A stretch of DNA of 64,000 bases, from positions 2,539 through 66,538 of the forward strand of contig NW_002060981.1 of the NCBI RefSeq assembly GCF_000150275.1, read 5' to 3'. The DNA is from Trichoplax adhaerens. Lineage: Eukaryota > Placozoa > Uniplacotomia > Trichoplacea > Trichoplacidae. The notes below the pieces were generated by a model that was not told the origin of the DNA, did not search any database, and saw only the letters and a program-made list of their open reading frames with translations. This document shows positions 13,662 through 26,190 of the stretch, in pieces. Made by a program: the position numbers and the translations under genes. Positions within the stretch are counted from its first letter, which is position 1, and each line of letters opens with the position of its first letter.

Positions 13662-16600
13662 ATGCAAGCCGAAAATCGTTGTGATCGTCAAGAAAGAGCC
13701 GTTGGTGCTTCTCCAAGCAAATATGCCGAATTTTTTAGTGTTAGTCCTGGAGAGAGTGATAGTGATAATATCAATTACATTCCAACTACTCTTGGCAAAA
13801 ATCGATGCTGGTTAAGAGATGATCCTGGTCACGACAGTAGCCGACGAATACAAATGTTTAAAATATGTATATTGATTTTGATACCATGTATTGGCCTTGC
13901 TGTTAGCACGATTATTACCTTACTTGCCGATGCCACTGAATATAGAAAGACTACCGAACTGAGTAATGAAATTATTGCTAGTATCAAATTAGGAAATTTA
14001 ATTCACTACTTACAGATCGAACGTGGACAGACAGTACTTCTAGTTAGCTCAAAGTATGATAAAATAGTGTTTGTCAATGTCGTTAAACGCCGATTAGAAA
14101 CGAACAACGCCATCAAAGAGGTCGATCCATGGCCGATAAATGACTCGACATCTAGCTATTTATCCAATAGTACTAGTTTACGTAATTATTTAGATGCTCA
14201 TCGTGATTCAGTTGTTGATATGGCAAACACAACCATTGATAGTGAACTAAAATTTTATTCTGATGTCAACAGAGAAATTTTAAATTGGATATCTAGGCGA
14301 TTACGCAATGCAAGGACAGAAATTTTATGGAATAATTTAGTCTCATATCAGTTGTTTTTAAGCGGTAAAGAAGAAACTGGGATTGAACGCGCTCTTGGTG
14401 GTGTCTATTTTTCACAATCACAACTAAGTCATTTACAAATTCTCCATTATTATTCTAGATTACAGCGTGGACAAATGAGTATTAACTCTTCACGTCAATA
14501 TTCAACTTATCTCGATAATCTCTATAAGGTCTACGTATTAAATGCTAGTGTATATGATCAATTGCAAATGCTACGCAAAGATATTATTGCTAATACATAT
14601 CATCAGCCATCAGTTACATATGCCTCTTACTGGTTTGAAAATATTACAATGTATATTGACCAACTCAAAACAATTCAAGATCTAACTGCATATTACATTC
14701 AAGCTGCATCGATAAGAATTGGCAATGCTGCTTACGTTAATTTTGTCATGTCTCTAATATTGTTGATTGTGGTTGCGATTGTATGCCCGCTTTTAATTTA
14801 TTTTATATCAAAATTATTAAATCATATACAGTCATACGCCATTAATTTGGCTGATAAAACGCGCAAACTTGAACGAGAAAGACGAAAAACTGATAATTTA
14901 CTATGTGAAATGTTACCAAGATCAGTTGCTGATCAATTAAAACGTGGTAACCACGTTATTGCAGAATCTTACGATAATGTTACACTCTACTTTAGTGATA
15001 TAGTTGGCTTTACTAATATTTGCCATCATAGTACTGCTCTCGAGGTAGTCAATATGCTTAATTATATTTACATCAATTTTGATAGTCAAATTGAAAAATA
15101 CAATGTCTATAAAGTGGAAACTATTGGCGATGATTATATGGTTGTATCAGGAGTACCCAGTCGCTTGTCAGGGAATCGACATGCTGCAGAGATTGCCAAC
15201 ATGGCTATCGATCTTTTAGATGTAATGAAAGACTTAAGAGCGCCACATAAACCCGAAATCAAGATACAGTTACGCTCTGGGATTCATTCTGGTACAGTAA
15301 TTAATTTTATCATCCTTGTAAAGTAACCTATTGAATAGTATATTTAATTAAAAATATTTCAGTATTACCTAAATTGACTTATTGTTATGCTATATTAAAT
15401 TTTGATAAGATTAAATCAACTGTCGTATTCAGTTTTGACATCATTTTCTAGTTGCGTAGTGTAGGTCAAGGGTCAAAAGCACATTAATTATTTGTAGTAT
15501 ATTCTTTTATAAGTCTAATTATTTAATCTGATGACATTTTTTCCAAATTTTGACATTATTCTACTAGTGGTATCAGGTTATAAGAAAATATAACATTAAT
15601 TGTATGAAATTTTTATTATTTCGGAAAAGTTTCCTGTTTATAGTTAGGGATTCAATAGATACAATAACTGTTTATATTTAGTCAGGGAGCAATTCGATTA
15701 ATGTAGTTATTATGAAATGGAATCGACGAATGATATTTTTAAATTGACATGATTGAATTTCTGTTGTCCGAATTACGCAGTGGCTGATCGATATTCTGGG
15801 AATTGATGGTAAATAGGGAAATCTTTATTCTTAACTGGTATTGCTTTTTGATATGATATAACAGAACAGATTTGATGTCATAGGAATATTCAAGTCATAG
15901 AATATTTAGCATGGTCTACTAGTAGATGAACGGAGCTAAGCCTACGCTGATACCGCCTTCCTTCTTTAATTTCTTCCTCATCTCAGGAGACATTTACTGA
16001 CATTCCCTTATTTTACCCTTCGTAGTATCATAGGAATCATTTCAAGAAAGTTATAACTTTTAATAAATATCCTTATTTACATCAATCAAATTTCAACTTT
16101 GAATTCTTACTATCGTTGAGTTTAGACATCTTAATATCATAAATGTGATGTTTTTCACTTTACCTGTTTATAATTATTTTATTAACAATTGAGAGAATAT
16201 AACAAGCTTTGTTTTAAACTCACTACATATAAAAACAGTTTAAAGGTATGTAGCGCTAAAGTGACTGATCAAACTTTTACTAAAAATTTTTAATCAATTC
16301 CCCATTTAGGAGAGTAGATTTGAACCTTTTATAGATTGCATATTAATTGATAATATAGAATTAGTTTTACGGTAAGAATATCATCGTTGGTTGTGATTAT
16401 GTTTAAATATTAAAAGAATAAGCAGATGTCTATGTAAAGGTGGAAAAGTCTTGATCATTATAGATCTGATATGAATGTTCGATTCTTATTATATGGGAGA
16501 GATTTGTTAAAAGTGTGTTTACTACAATGCCTGATTTAGGAATAAGGTACTCCAGTTATTAGCTAGACTATAGATGGTAACAGAGTTTCTAACACCAAAT

Positions 16601-18297
16601 GAGATCTAATTTAATTTAGCTTACTAATAACTTACACTGTGAACTGCAGATATAATAATAGGATAAGAAAGTGAGTAAAGTAATAAGACGCAATGTGATA
16701 GCAGATACATAATATGTATAATGTTTCTGTGACTTAAAACAAAATTATTACATGCTTTATTATTTACGATCATCTTTTTGATAACAGTCTAGAGATTAAA
16801 TATCCTAAATGGTCATATTTTATTTGGTATAATTTGCCCTATTGATTTATTGTTAGACTGAATTTTGTAATCTTAGAATACACTAAGAAGGTGTTTTTAA
16901 AATATTAAATTAAGACATTTCCAAAATATTATTCGGTATTCACATCATATTTTTAAGTAACTACTGTCTATATTAGTTTATTGATAATCATTCGTAATAT
17001 TGCATCTATTTCTTATTGATCTTAATGATCTATAGTATATTTTATATAATGTATTTTATCACAGGTAAAAATATATTGCAGTATGCATGCTTGTAACTCA
17101 GCTGATAATTAATAATTAGATAGATTATAAAGATATATTAAAAAGTTGTCTACAGGATAAAAAGCTGACTTGTACCGCTTAGAGTAGTACAGAAACTATT
17201 ATTAGAAGAGTAATTCTACTTAATTTCAAATCATAATACTGATTTTCTGCATCAAAGAGGGAAAAGATTACCTATTTTATATTATCTCATATTGTCACAA
17301 CCTAGGTTGAGAGAGTGCTATATGAGATTACTTATCTTTATCGTCGCATTTCAAGCTAGAATAGGCTTGGGCTATGTAATTTTCTATTTAGTATGCTGCT
17401 AGGAATGTAGTAGCATTATTACTATATAAGTATATAAATAGTATGCACAGTTTCGGTATGTGCCCTTCGTACATGTATTTAATTCTTCATATACTTTGCT
17501 GACTGTAACGACAGGCAATCATACGTGTACTTTTGATAGTATTGTTACTATCGCCTAAGTAATATATTTGATACTTAAATTATCATGTCTAATAAAAATA
17601 CATACTGTAAATAATGTAATCAGCGCTGCTGTCAATTACACAATCAGATTGTTAGCTTATTTTATATCAAAAATTGCATTAAAAGTATTCAGCTACCTAA
17701 ATCTATTTTTTTAAAATGTACTTTTAAATAGGTTCTGTAGCAGCTGGTGTAGTTGGTAGGAAAATGCCACGCTATTGCTTATTCGGAGATGCAGTCAATA
17801 TTGCTTCTCGTATGGAATCATTAGGAGATGGTATAGTTACTACATATCGAAATTTTAACAAAGAAAAATTGTGGTTATTTACTTAAACTAAGATATTGTT
17901 ATCAAATTCATTGTTTAGCTTCCAAAATTCACTGTAGTGAGAGCACGTATAACATCTTATCTAATCATGGCATTTATGATTTCCAACCGAGAGGAGAAAT
18001 GAACGTAAAGGTTAGCGATCATAGATGTTACTTATTATAGGCGCCAATAGGTCAGATTAAGATCAGTAGATTTACTTAATTGGATGATTTTAAATTGCAT
18101 AAACGTAAGATAGATTGTTTTACTCAGAAGAAGGGCTTGCTTTATACAATTGTAAATACTGCTGCTTGAGAATCGTTGTTTATATTCTATTCCGTTAATG
18201 ACATAAATATTTCTCTACGTTATTATAGGGCCTAGGGGTCATGAGAACGTTTTGGCTTATTGGAAAAATAATTACTTTTAATACTGTGATAAGTTGA
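13662..18297 (+). CDS. NIT-domain membrane guanylate cyclase (paralogue 2, complete)
   Basis: Four exons, 13662-15291, 17732-17830, 17919-18010 and 18229-18297 (TGA), phases 1,1,0; 629 residues. The start is the first ATG of the open frame; the frame is open back to a TTG at 13551. Layout: cytoplasmic tail 1-65, membrane helix about 66-89, an all-helical outer domain about 90-350 with the ERGQ signature of NIT (nitrate/nitrite-sensing) domains ([11 protein letters not shown]), second helix about 356-386, a linker helix, then the cyclase. The catalytic domain has both metal Asp positions ([21 protein letters not shown]), the guanine-selecting Glu in KVETIGD and Cys in MPRYCLFGD. It should therefore make cGMP, not cAMP. 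It has no kinase-homology domain, unlike peptide-receptor cyclases. The ligand (nitrate, nitrite or another small molecule) is inferred from the NIT family. Intron 1 is 2.44 kb, much longer than in paralogue 1. Confidence 0.9.
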
Positions 18298-20434
18298 AAT
18301 GCTGATAGATATAAAAGTTTCCCTAGTAGAAAGAGTTGAAAATTTTTCACATCGTGATTTAAATTCTGTGGGGTGCGATGTGTAAGCCAAACTATAATTA
18401 AAGAAGTAAGCGAAGCTATGCAGTGATCTATAATATTTATTACTCAGATAATGAGATAATTACAGATGATAATTATCGTGTCTTAAAACATTTCGAACAT
18501 CTTATATTGAATATTTAAACAATTTAGACTCTACGGCTTTCATAATCATTTATACCATAAGTTAGTATCGTAACTTAAAATTTTGACACTGACTGAAATA
18601 ATAACGCACTGCATGTGTTTTCAAATCTTTATTAACCCCAAATTTTCAGTTCTGATGGGATAATTTACAATATTAATAATAAGACAAAGGCTTTCTGATA
18701 GTTTAATCTACTGTAACTCGAAATTTATATTTAAGAAAGTACTACGAAGGATTGATGAGTCAGACATAGGTAGATTTGTCTCTCTAATTCAGAGCTAATA
18801 TTATACTACATATTCTGCTATAAGTTGAATATGTATACTTAAATTTCAAGGGTCATATTTATCCTATGTATATCTTGCTGAAATTAAAATTTGGATTATG
18901 ATTGTTTAAAGATAAGGCTTTTGTGACTATCAACGTTCCCGATGTTATAAATAATATCGATTATGTATTATTGCAATTGTGTTAATTATAGGTTACTTTT
19001 GAATATGTTGCCAATCTATGATATCAGCTATTAAGTAAAAGGATAAGTGCAACAATAAAATTTAAAAATTTCATGTTATCGATCAATATGCGATCTTTTA
19101 TGAATATTTATCTTCCTAATTTCACCACTATTACTATTTAGGACCATAGTTAAATTGTAAATCTGGCGTAACTGTAGTTAGTTATGCCTACTTTCAGCAT
19201 TTATGAACGAGCTTGTAAGTTGATAGTTGCAACAACATGGAATTTTAAGATGAAAATATTGAGGTAATTTGTTAAATTAGATAACGTCTATGGTGATGCT
19301 GAAATGAATCAAAAGTAATGCTGTAATGATTAGTTATTATAGTGTACATCATGAAAATACAGAAATAACTATTAGTATACATTTTCACTGCGAAGTACTT
19401 GCTATCGCACGCAATGAAATAGTAAATACATATGTTCGGTTTATTAGCTTATCAGACCATAGTCTTCTAAATCATCAAAAGATTGATATATGAAGAACAA
19501 GAGTTCTATTATAATTAAAAAAGCATAATGTGTCATGGTCAATATCGCACCTTGCAATTGAAGAAATTATACAGTATGTATGCACTACGGATCAAAATAG
19601 AAGATAATAAAGTTATCAGTGGCTCTCAGGTTACGTTCATATGTAGCGCAGGTTCCACATATTTAGGATCAGTTTACAAAATTCGAAATGAAAAAGATTC
19701 ATGTCGCTAAAATTATTATTTATATAGAATCTAATGATATTTTAAGTACTATAGTTCAGCAGAATAAACACTAGATTCTCCTCGTAAATGAATTTAGATA
19801 GTCAGCTTTTAATAATGTAGATTACTGTAAGTAATTAAATTTGCACATGTCATCCACTATCCTGTTGTATATAATGCATATGAAGTTAAATTATCGCTAG
19901 CGCTAGTTGGATTTGGCCAATGTCTATTACCAAACGCATTATAACAGTATTACATGGAAGCGCAGATAGAAGAAGTAGCTGCAATTTTTATTTGGTTTTC
20001 AAATGGGAATTCTGTTAAATAAAATTTAAATACCGCACTACGGCATCTTTTGAAAGATAACGTCACTGTGTCACAAAGTGTTATATTTACAGTTTCGATT
20101 TCAAATATTTTTTACCTTTCCATTGCTATCGCCCAAAATGACGCATTAGCGCAAAGGCGCTTAAATGTAATTTTTCAACAAATAACATGTTCACGAAAAC
20201 TTGTATGGGAAACGGAAGGATTAAATTATAAGATACAGAAGTGAATTGTATAACCTCACACGGTATTATCTTTCTTATACCGTATCCATTCATTACAGTA
20301 TGGAGGTCTACATTGATATTATTAGTAGCTAATGATATTTAAATTTTTCTTTTTCATTAACCTTACAATATTTTTTGCAATGAACGTTATCTTTAGGATA
20401 ATGCAAATTATTGCTTGATCTAGCTATATGTAGA
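18298..20434. other. Intergenic, no gene seen
   Basis: Space between the 3' ends of the guanylate cyclase (+) and PAF1 (-). Two short open frames (19528-19710 and 20050-20244, plus strand) have no recognisable motif, and I could not extend either with splice sites. The 3' UTRs of both neighbours must lie here. Confidence 0.5.
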
Positions 20435-23400
20435 CTATTCGTCCGAGCTAGAGCTTGAAGTTGCAAGATCGCTTAGCAAGCTAGCTCCAGCTTCTGCTTT
20501 CTCATCAGTTTCTGATTCTTCATCTGATTCTTCATCAACTACAACATTCTCCAATTGCGACAATTTTACTTGCTATATAAAATAGCCAATGCGATAGTTA
20601 ATTTAATGTCACAACCAACATATAACACTTACACACCAATTTTTACCGACCTGGTTCGCCAATTCTTCCTCGTTAAAATCACGATATTCAACAGTAAGCC
20701 GGTTATTCACATTATCACCTTTAACATTTGCTCTCTGTTTGCTCAATTTTACCCTTTCAAACAATTTATTAAAATGACAGACTTAATCCCTAGAGAGTAT
20801 TACATCAATTACATACATGTGTTAATTGTATTACCTCCAATCTACTTCGTTATAAAATACCTTCCCATCTCTTTTTTCGAAAATATAAGTGTCCTACACA
20901 TGAAAACGCATCAACGGTTGACTTTATGAGGGGCAAATATTTTTGGGTAATAATACATCTGTTGTTAATAGTGTACAAGAATATTCAAACATTATTACAT
21001 TACTTACATCGCGGCCGCTATCGCGCGATTTTACCACCCAGTTATACTCTCTCGCAAGATTGTAGTCCCTACAGTTTCTACGGACACAATACGATTTATT
21101 TTAGTGTCGAATAATATAATAAGACGATATAATGACTCTTACTAAATTACCTAGATGTCTCACTATCTTGGTTTTCAGATACTTTCCTTTTTTTTGCATC
21201 AGTGGCTATGGGTGTATAATATCCTACAAATTGATTACCAGTATCTACTTGCATACCTCTGAGTTATATCAGTTGAAAAGTAAAAATTTAGAAATATCTA
21301 CGGTATTTATACTACAGTATAATTGCTTTTACGAAATAGCCAAAGGTTATCGTAATATATCGTACTTAATGACAGAATTAGACATTTGCTGTTCAGTTAA
21401 TTTTGATCCATCAGTTAATTTAGAGGGGTCAGAATCAAAGGTGACAAGCGCAAGCGAGTACTTCCACATCTATTCAATTTTAAAAACGGACAATAAATTA
21501 ATTACGTATCAGAATCATTTATAAGAAGTGTATATTTAGCATAAGTTGAGTGAACATCATAGGAATTGAAGCACTGCATAAAATTCCGTTTGGCTATTGC
21601 AAGGAAATATTACCTCGAAGTCGGGAAATAGAGGGTAGGATCGCTTCGCAGTAACGCCAGGTTTAGTAGGATGATCTATAATCTGCGTTAAATATAAAAT
21701 TTAATCACTCCGTGGTATGCACAACGAAAGCTAAGAAATAGAGAGCTGACGGTCTCAGATATCTTACAGGCTTTTTGGTGGCTTCAAAAGTTTTCTCAAT
21801 AGCTTTGATTTGACTTTCTTTATCCTGTATCAAAGCCATCAATATTTCATTACGAGACGGCAGACAGTAAAACAGAATTTTTGGGATCGCTGTAACTTTT
21901 ACAGAAACATTGAACACAATCTACGCTATTCTGTTTGTTATACAAATCTGCATAAATAGATCTTTTGTAAGAGTTACAAAAAAAATCCATATAGTCACAT
22001 TGTACTATTCTTTGACCGTAACGACTAGTGTATTAGGGTCTATGCCACATGCATTCTTTTTTGTTTTAATATTTAATTATGTTTGCTATGTAGTTTCTAA
22101 TCTTATAAAGTAATCCATGCTACCTTATACTTTTCCAAATTCTTAGCATATTTTCTGACGCTATAACCGACTCTGTTAAAGAAGTATACATTTTATAACA
22201 GCAATCAGTAATTATAATAATAAAATTAATATGGTTGAAAATATTTATTACTTTGTTTCTGGTTTATCGGGATTCTGTGCCATTCGTACTCCTTCGTTGG
22301 ATAAGTACTCATTTCGACGCATCCACGATACTGTCCTCGAATGCCTAGTCCTGGTGCGATTATAACAATATAAGTAATAAAAGTCAAATTCTCCACATAA
22401 TAAAAAAACTCAGCGCTACTGATCGTTAAAGTGCGATTACCACTTTGGTATACATCGCCAAGTAAACTAAAGTAAACAAATAGTAAATCGAAAGTTAAAA
22501 TCTAATAAATCGTACCCCTTGCGATCCATGGAAGCTGATCCTTCTATCCCTAACAAGGCTTTGTCGGCATCGTCTAACTCCGCTATTATTGGCCCAAAGA
22601 AAATAAATTGGGCACATTAACAACAGTTTACCGCGGAGGTTTTATACTTCATTAATGGGATTATGGTTATAAATTTATCCGTGTTACAGTTATCCAAACG
22701 AACCGTCTTCATCGATTATGTAAGCGTCAGGATCAATTAAACCATTCTTAACGCCGGCATCTGTGTCAGTCAACAACTCATGCTTGTGTTCTCTTTCAAG
22801 TGAGGTAGTATTATAATCTGTAAAGCTATGAAATGTAGAATATTCTGGTTAAGTAATTTCTATCAATAGCATAAGGTATAGTTTATTGATGTCACAACGA
22901 TAGGGATGAATGGTAGTAGTGTAAATTGGGTATGTTATCGCTAGGATAATAAGCAAGATGTTATTAACTTTTCATAGTGTAGGATTACTTTTAACCAATC
23001 TATTCAACATTTATGACATACAATTATTATAATTGTCGTCGTATAACAGTATTGCCTTTTCTTTTACAGTAAATCAGCGATTTACGTTAAGATAATTTTA
23101 TTACATACATATGATGCATAAAAGAATGTACTATACATACGTAGACGGTCCATCAGCAGAGAGATTTTAAATAGAACTTACCGATTATTTTCAAACGGAT
23201 AGCGTAGAAATTTGGGATCAAATGGAATATCAGGGAGTGTATTTCGGTATTTGATACGGCAGAGAAGGTCAGATCTATAGGAGATTGGAAGTTACATTAT
23301 TAAAATTTATAGATATTATCAAATAATTTTCAACTAGAGTACCGTATTCTAGACGCTGTAATCGAACTTAAATTTGCTTAGTGTAGAATTATTCATAACT

Positions 23401-24028
23401 GATTTTGATAATCATGATACGTGCTGACATTTGTCTACTGTCATTAGGATTAGAAAGATAAAGAAAATATATGTCGCAGAGATATTACAGCTAAGATGAA
23501 TATATCAAATTGATTTACTCGTATCGCGTTTATTACAGTACAAGCAGTTGCTTTAGTGCAATGAGATATACAGTATAATGTGCCTGCACAGTAGATTACC
23601 GACACAGAATATTGCCATTGCCAAGTAAAGCAATGAATCTAGGTTAGCTGTCACAATTATGATGATATTTTCAAGATAAGCATTACTGCTATAGAAGCTC
23701 GAGCAAAATACAGTCATTTTGCTGGTGTGTTAGCCGAGGACTTACTTCGATTGCCGTGATGAAGACCTGTCAATACAAATTAATAATAAATGAAAAGGAT
23801 ATTTCGTTAAAGTAAGTACACGAAGCAATTATTCACTTTTTATTAAGATTATTCAATATCGGAATAATTGTAAAATAAATTGAGAATATTGGATATTCGA
23901 TTACGGTACAAAACAACGTTGCCATGTTTTTACATCGACTAAAGTGAGATCCAGCAAGTTTAAAACAAGATTTATTAAGACGCTATTTACCTTACAGAAT
24001 GAGAGCTGTCTCGATTTCCTGTTGGCAT
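20435..24028 (-). CDS. PAF1: PAF1, RNA polymerase II-associated factor
   Basis: Fourteen exons on the minus strand: 24028-23991, 23274-23182, 22825-22704, 22582-22516, 22335-22252, 22172-22124, 21824-21768, 21682-21614, 21469-21366, 21258-21151, 21068-21008, 20893-20835, 20753-20633, 20572-20435. All phases close, giving 389 residues. Recognisable PAF1 blocks are [69 protein letters not shown] followed by a KKRKV nuclear signal, and [12 protein letters not shown]1 is the scaffold of the PAF complex (with LEO1, CTR9, CDC73, RTF1) that travels with Pol II and promotes histone H2B ubiquitination and elongation. Human PAF1 is about 530 residues and ends in a long acidic-serine tail. Here that tail is only about 40 residues ([15 protein letters not shown], then a run of Ser). 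Exon 1 ([12 protein letters not shown]) is the least certain piece, though its phase fits exactly. Confidence 0.93.
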
Positions 24029-24159
24029 TTTCTAGTTTATTAAAATGGATGGTTAATATAATCACTTTAAGTATTGAGATGTCATCATCATCAACAAGTT
24101 TGGTTTAGATCAATGACGAAAATGAAACGGACTCTTTGTCCAATACTTGAATTTAGTAT

Positions 24160-25980
24160 TGGTTATGCATCGATCTTACAGCAGAATTGCACTGGTGCAG
24201 TGGTCCTACCTGATCCTGATTGATTGATGTTGTATTCAGTGATGCTGGTAGTAAGAAATTGAAGCACTAGATCGATTGCACAATGCGTTTTAGGAAAGCA
24301 TTTAATGGCGGAGCTCCTTTGCCGAGTGTAGCAGAACAGTGCTCTGCCAAGAGGACTGGTCCAGTACGGTACTGGACTGTCTTGGCTCGAGCTGTATCGT
24401 ACTGATTGCATCTCCGTCTTTACCCTACCGTACTGTACAGTACACTGTACAGTACAGTACAGTGCGCTTTCTCGTCCGCTTTTTACTGTACTGTACACTG
24501 TACGTACACTACTGTACCATATACAGTACTGTAGCCAATCGCCGAAAATCAATAGGTCTGTATCGTATCTTCAAGGTCTGTATGCGTATCAGTATAGTAT
24601 CTTCTAGTGGGGTTACAATACACTAGTGTACTGTACAGTACGAAAATGGAAAAGTCCATGACAATACAGTACTGTTGAGAATTTTTACAGATTTTACTTA
24701 AAAATTAGAACAAATCTATAGAAATGAAAGCCAGATTGACATTCCCGAGTTATTGGGCTACATCAATATATAAGATGTAGCCTACTTTGGGCTTACTTTA
24801 GTCTACACGGCTTATTTTCCAGTCCCATGTTAACCCCGCTGTGTACAGTGTACAGTACAATAGTGTACTGTACTTCAGACAGATGGACTATTGGTACTCA
24901 ATGAGGCTGTCAAGCGAAAAATGACTACTGTACTGTACTTAGTATGGATCTTCCATGTCTATTTTCGAAATCACCAGCATTCATTTCGATCGCGTCTACG
25001 ATCTTATATTACTTTTTTCAAGTAGAAATTTTGAATAGATAATAAGATTCAATGTAATATTACTTCATTTAGAAAACATGAGTCCATTTAAAATCGACTA
25101 TCTGCATACTAAAGTACTGCCTTTTGGACGAGATGAGGCCGAAAATATCTGTCCGTCCAATGATCTTTTTCTTCTAGTAGTCCATCAGTCAGTCCATGAT
25201 ACACCGAGTAAAACAGATTCATGTGGTACTGTACTGTACACTGTATAGTGTACTGTACAGTACAGTACAGTACAGTACAGGTTACACAACAATCTCTACA
25301 GTACTTTATTCTTATACTGTACTGTACACTGTACAGGCTCTATAAATGCTCTGTAAAATGGAAAGACTTACAGTACCGTACAGTACCGCACGGTACTGTG
25401 GTTAGAGGACTTGCACGGAGACAACGCCATTGGACTCTACTGTATGGGCATTGGGCAGTTGTTGAGTAGTTCTTGTCAGTATACGGTAGGACGGATGGAC
25501 GGATAGTTTCTAAAGCGTCAATAATATTGCATTGATTGTTGCTTCTCCGAGCCAATATTGTGTTACTAGTAGCCATATTGCAGACCGTTGTTAGGGAACG
25601 AAGTCATTGCCGCTAACTCACTGTAAAATACAATCTACGGTGTACAGATTTTCATAACAATCTGTGGTTTAGCCACAATTATTTCTTCCATTAATTACAT
25701 TATAATAGTTAGTTATGATTCATACTTGTACAGTAGGTAGCCATACTTGCAATGTCGATACTGCACTCTCGTATGCATACAATTCTCTGTCATGCCATGC
25801 CCTCACTGAACTATAACGAATCATGCTGTGCAGGATGGATACTGTCCATAGAATCCAATGGCGTTGCCCCGATGACGTATTATCTGTTATCTCTAAGGAC
25901 GTCATACCACGTGACCCGTTGTCATTGCTACGGATTTGATTGCACTAAGAATGCAATCCAAACTAAAATGTTATGACTAT
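24160..25980. repeat. Palindromic GTACTGTAC repeat block
   Basis: The stretch is studded with self-complementary runs of GTACTGTACAGTAC type, at about 24360-24540, 24615-24635, 24840-24880, 24925-24945, 25220-25340 and 25370-25400. Base composition is clearly more GC-rich than the flanks. The segment about 24950-25200 is a diverged copy of about 57875-58140: shared pieces include ttttcgaaatca, aatattacttcatttaga/aatattacttaatttaga, gcatactaaagta/gcgtactaaagta and ctgtccgtccaa. A 13-bp inverted pair, caacgccattgga (25422-25434) and tccaatggcgttg (25854-25866), lies inside. Open frames here on both strands are mirror frames of the palindromes. This looks like non-autonomous mobile or satellite-derived DNA; no transposase is seen. 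Confidence 0.75.
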
Positions 25981-26190
25981 ATATTGGTAGTATTGGAAAA
26001 AGCAACAATCCATCGTCTATCGACATAAATACCTATACAATGAATATCTGATCAAGGCATATATCTATTACACTATAGCAGTAAGCTGTCAACAAGCAAG
26101 CGTCTAACTTACGTGCCTTTGATGTTGTTGCTTTAGCATGCAACTTGCAATCAAGTTGCAAGCGCTTTAAAAGATTGAATTAGCATAGCT

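Noticed and set aside
21530..21600. Possible extra PAF1 exon after the PDFE exon
   Set aside because: The family alignment runs directly from PDFE to [15 protein letters not shown] with a good acceptor at 21470, so no extra exon is needed and it would break the alignment.
24163..25976. Several overlapping open frames on both strands around 24.2-26.0 kb
   Set aside because: They are mirror frames of palindromic GTACTGTAC DNA (Val-Leu-Tyr-Ser repeats) and share no feature of real proteins.
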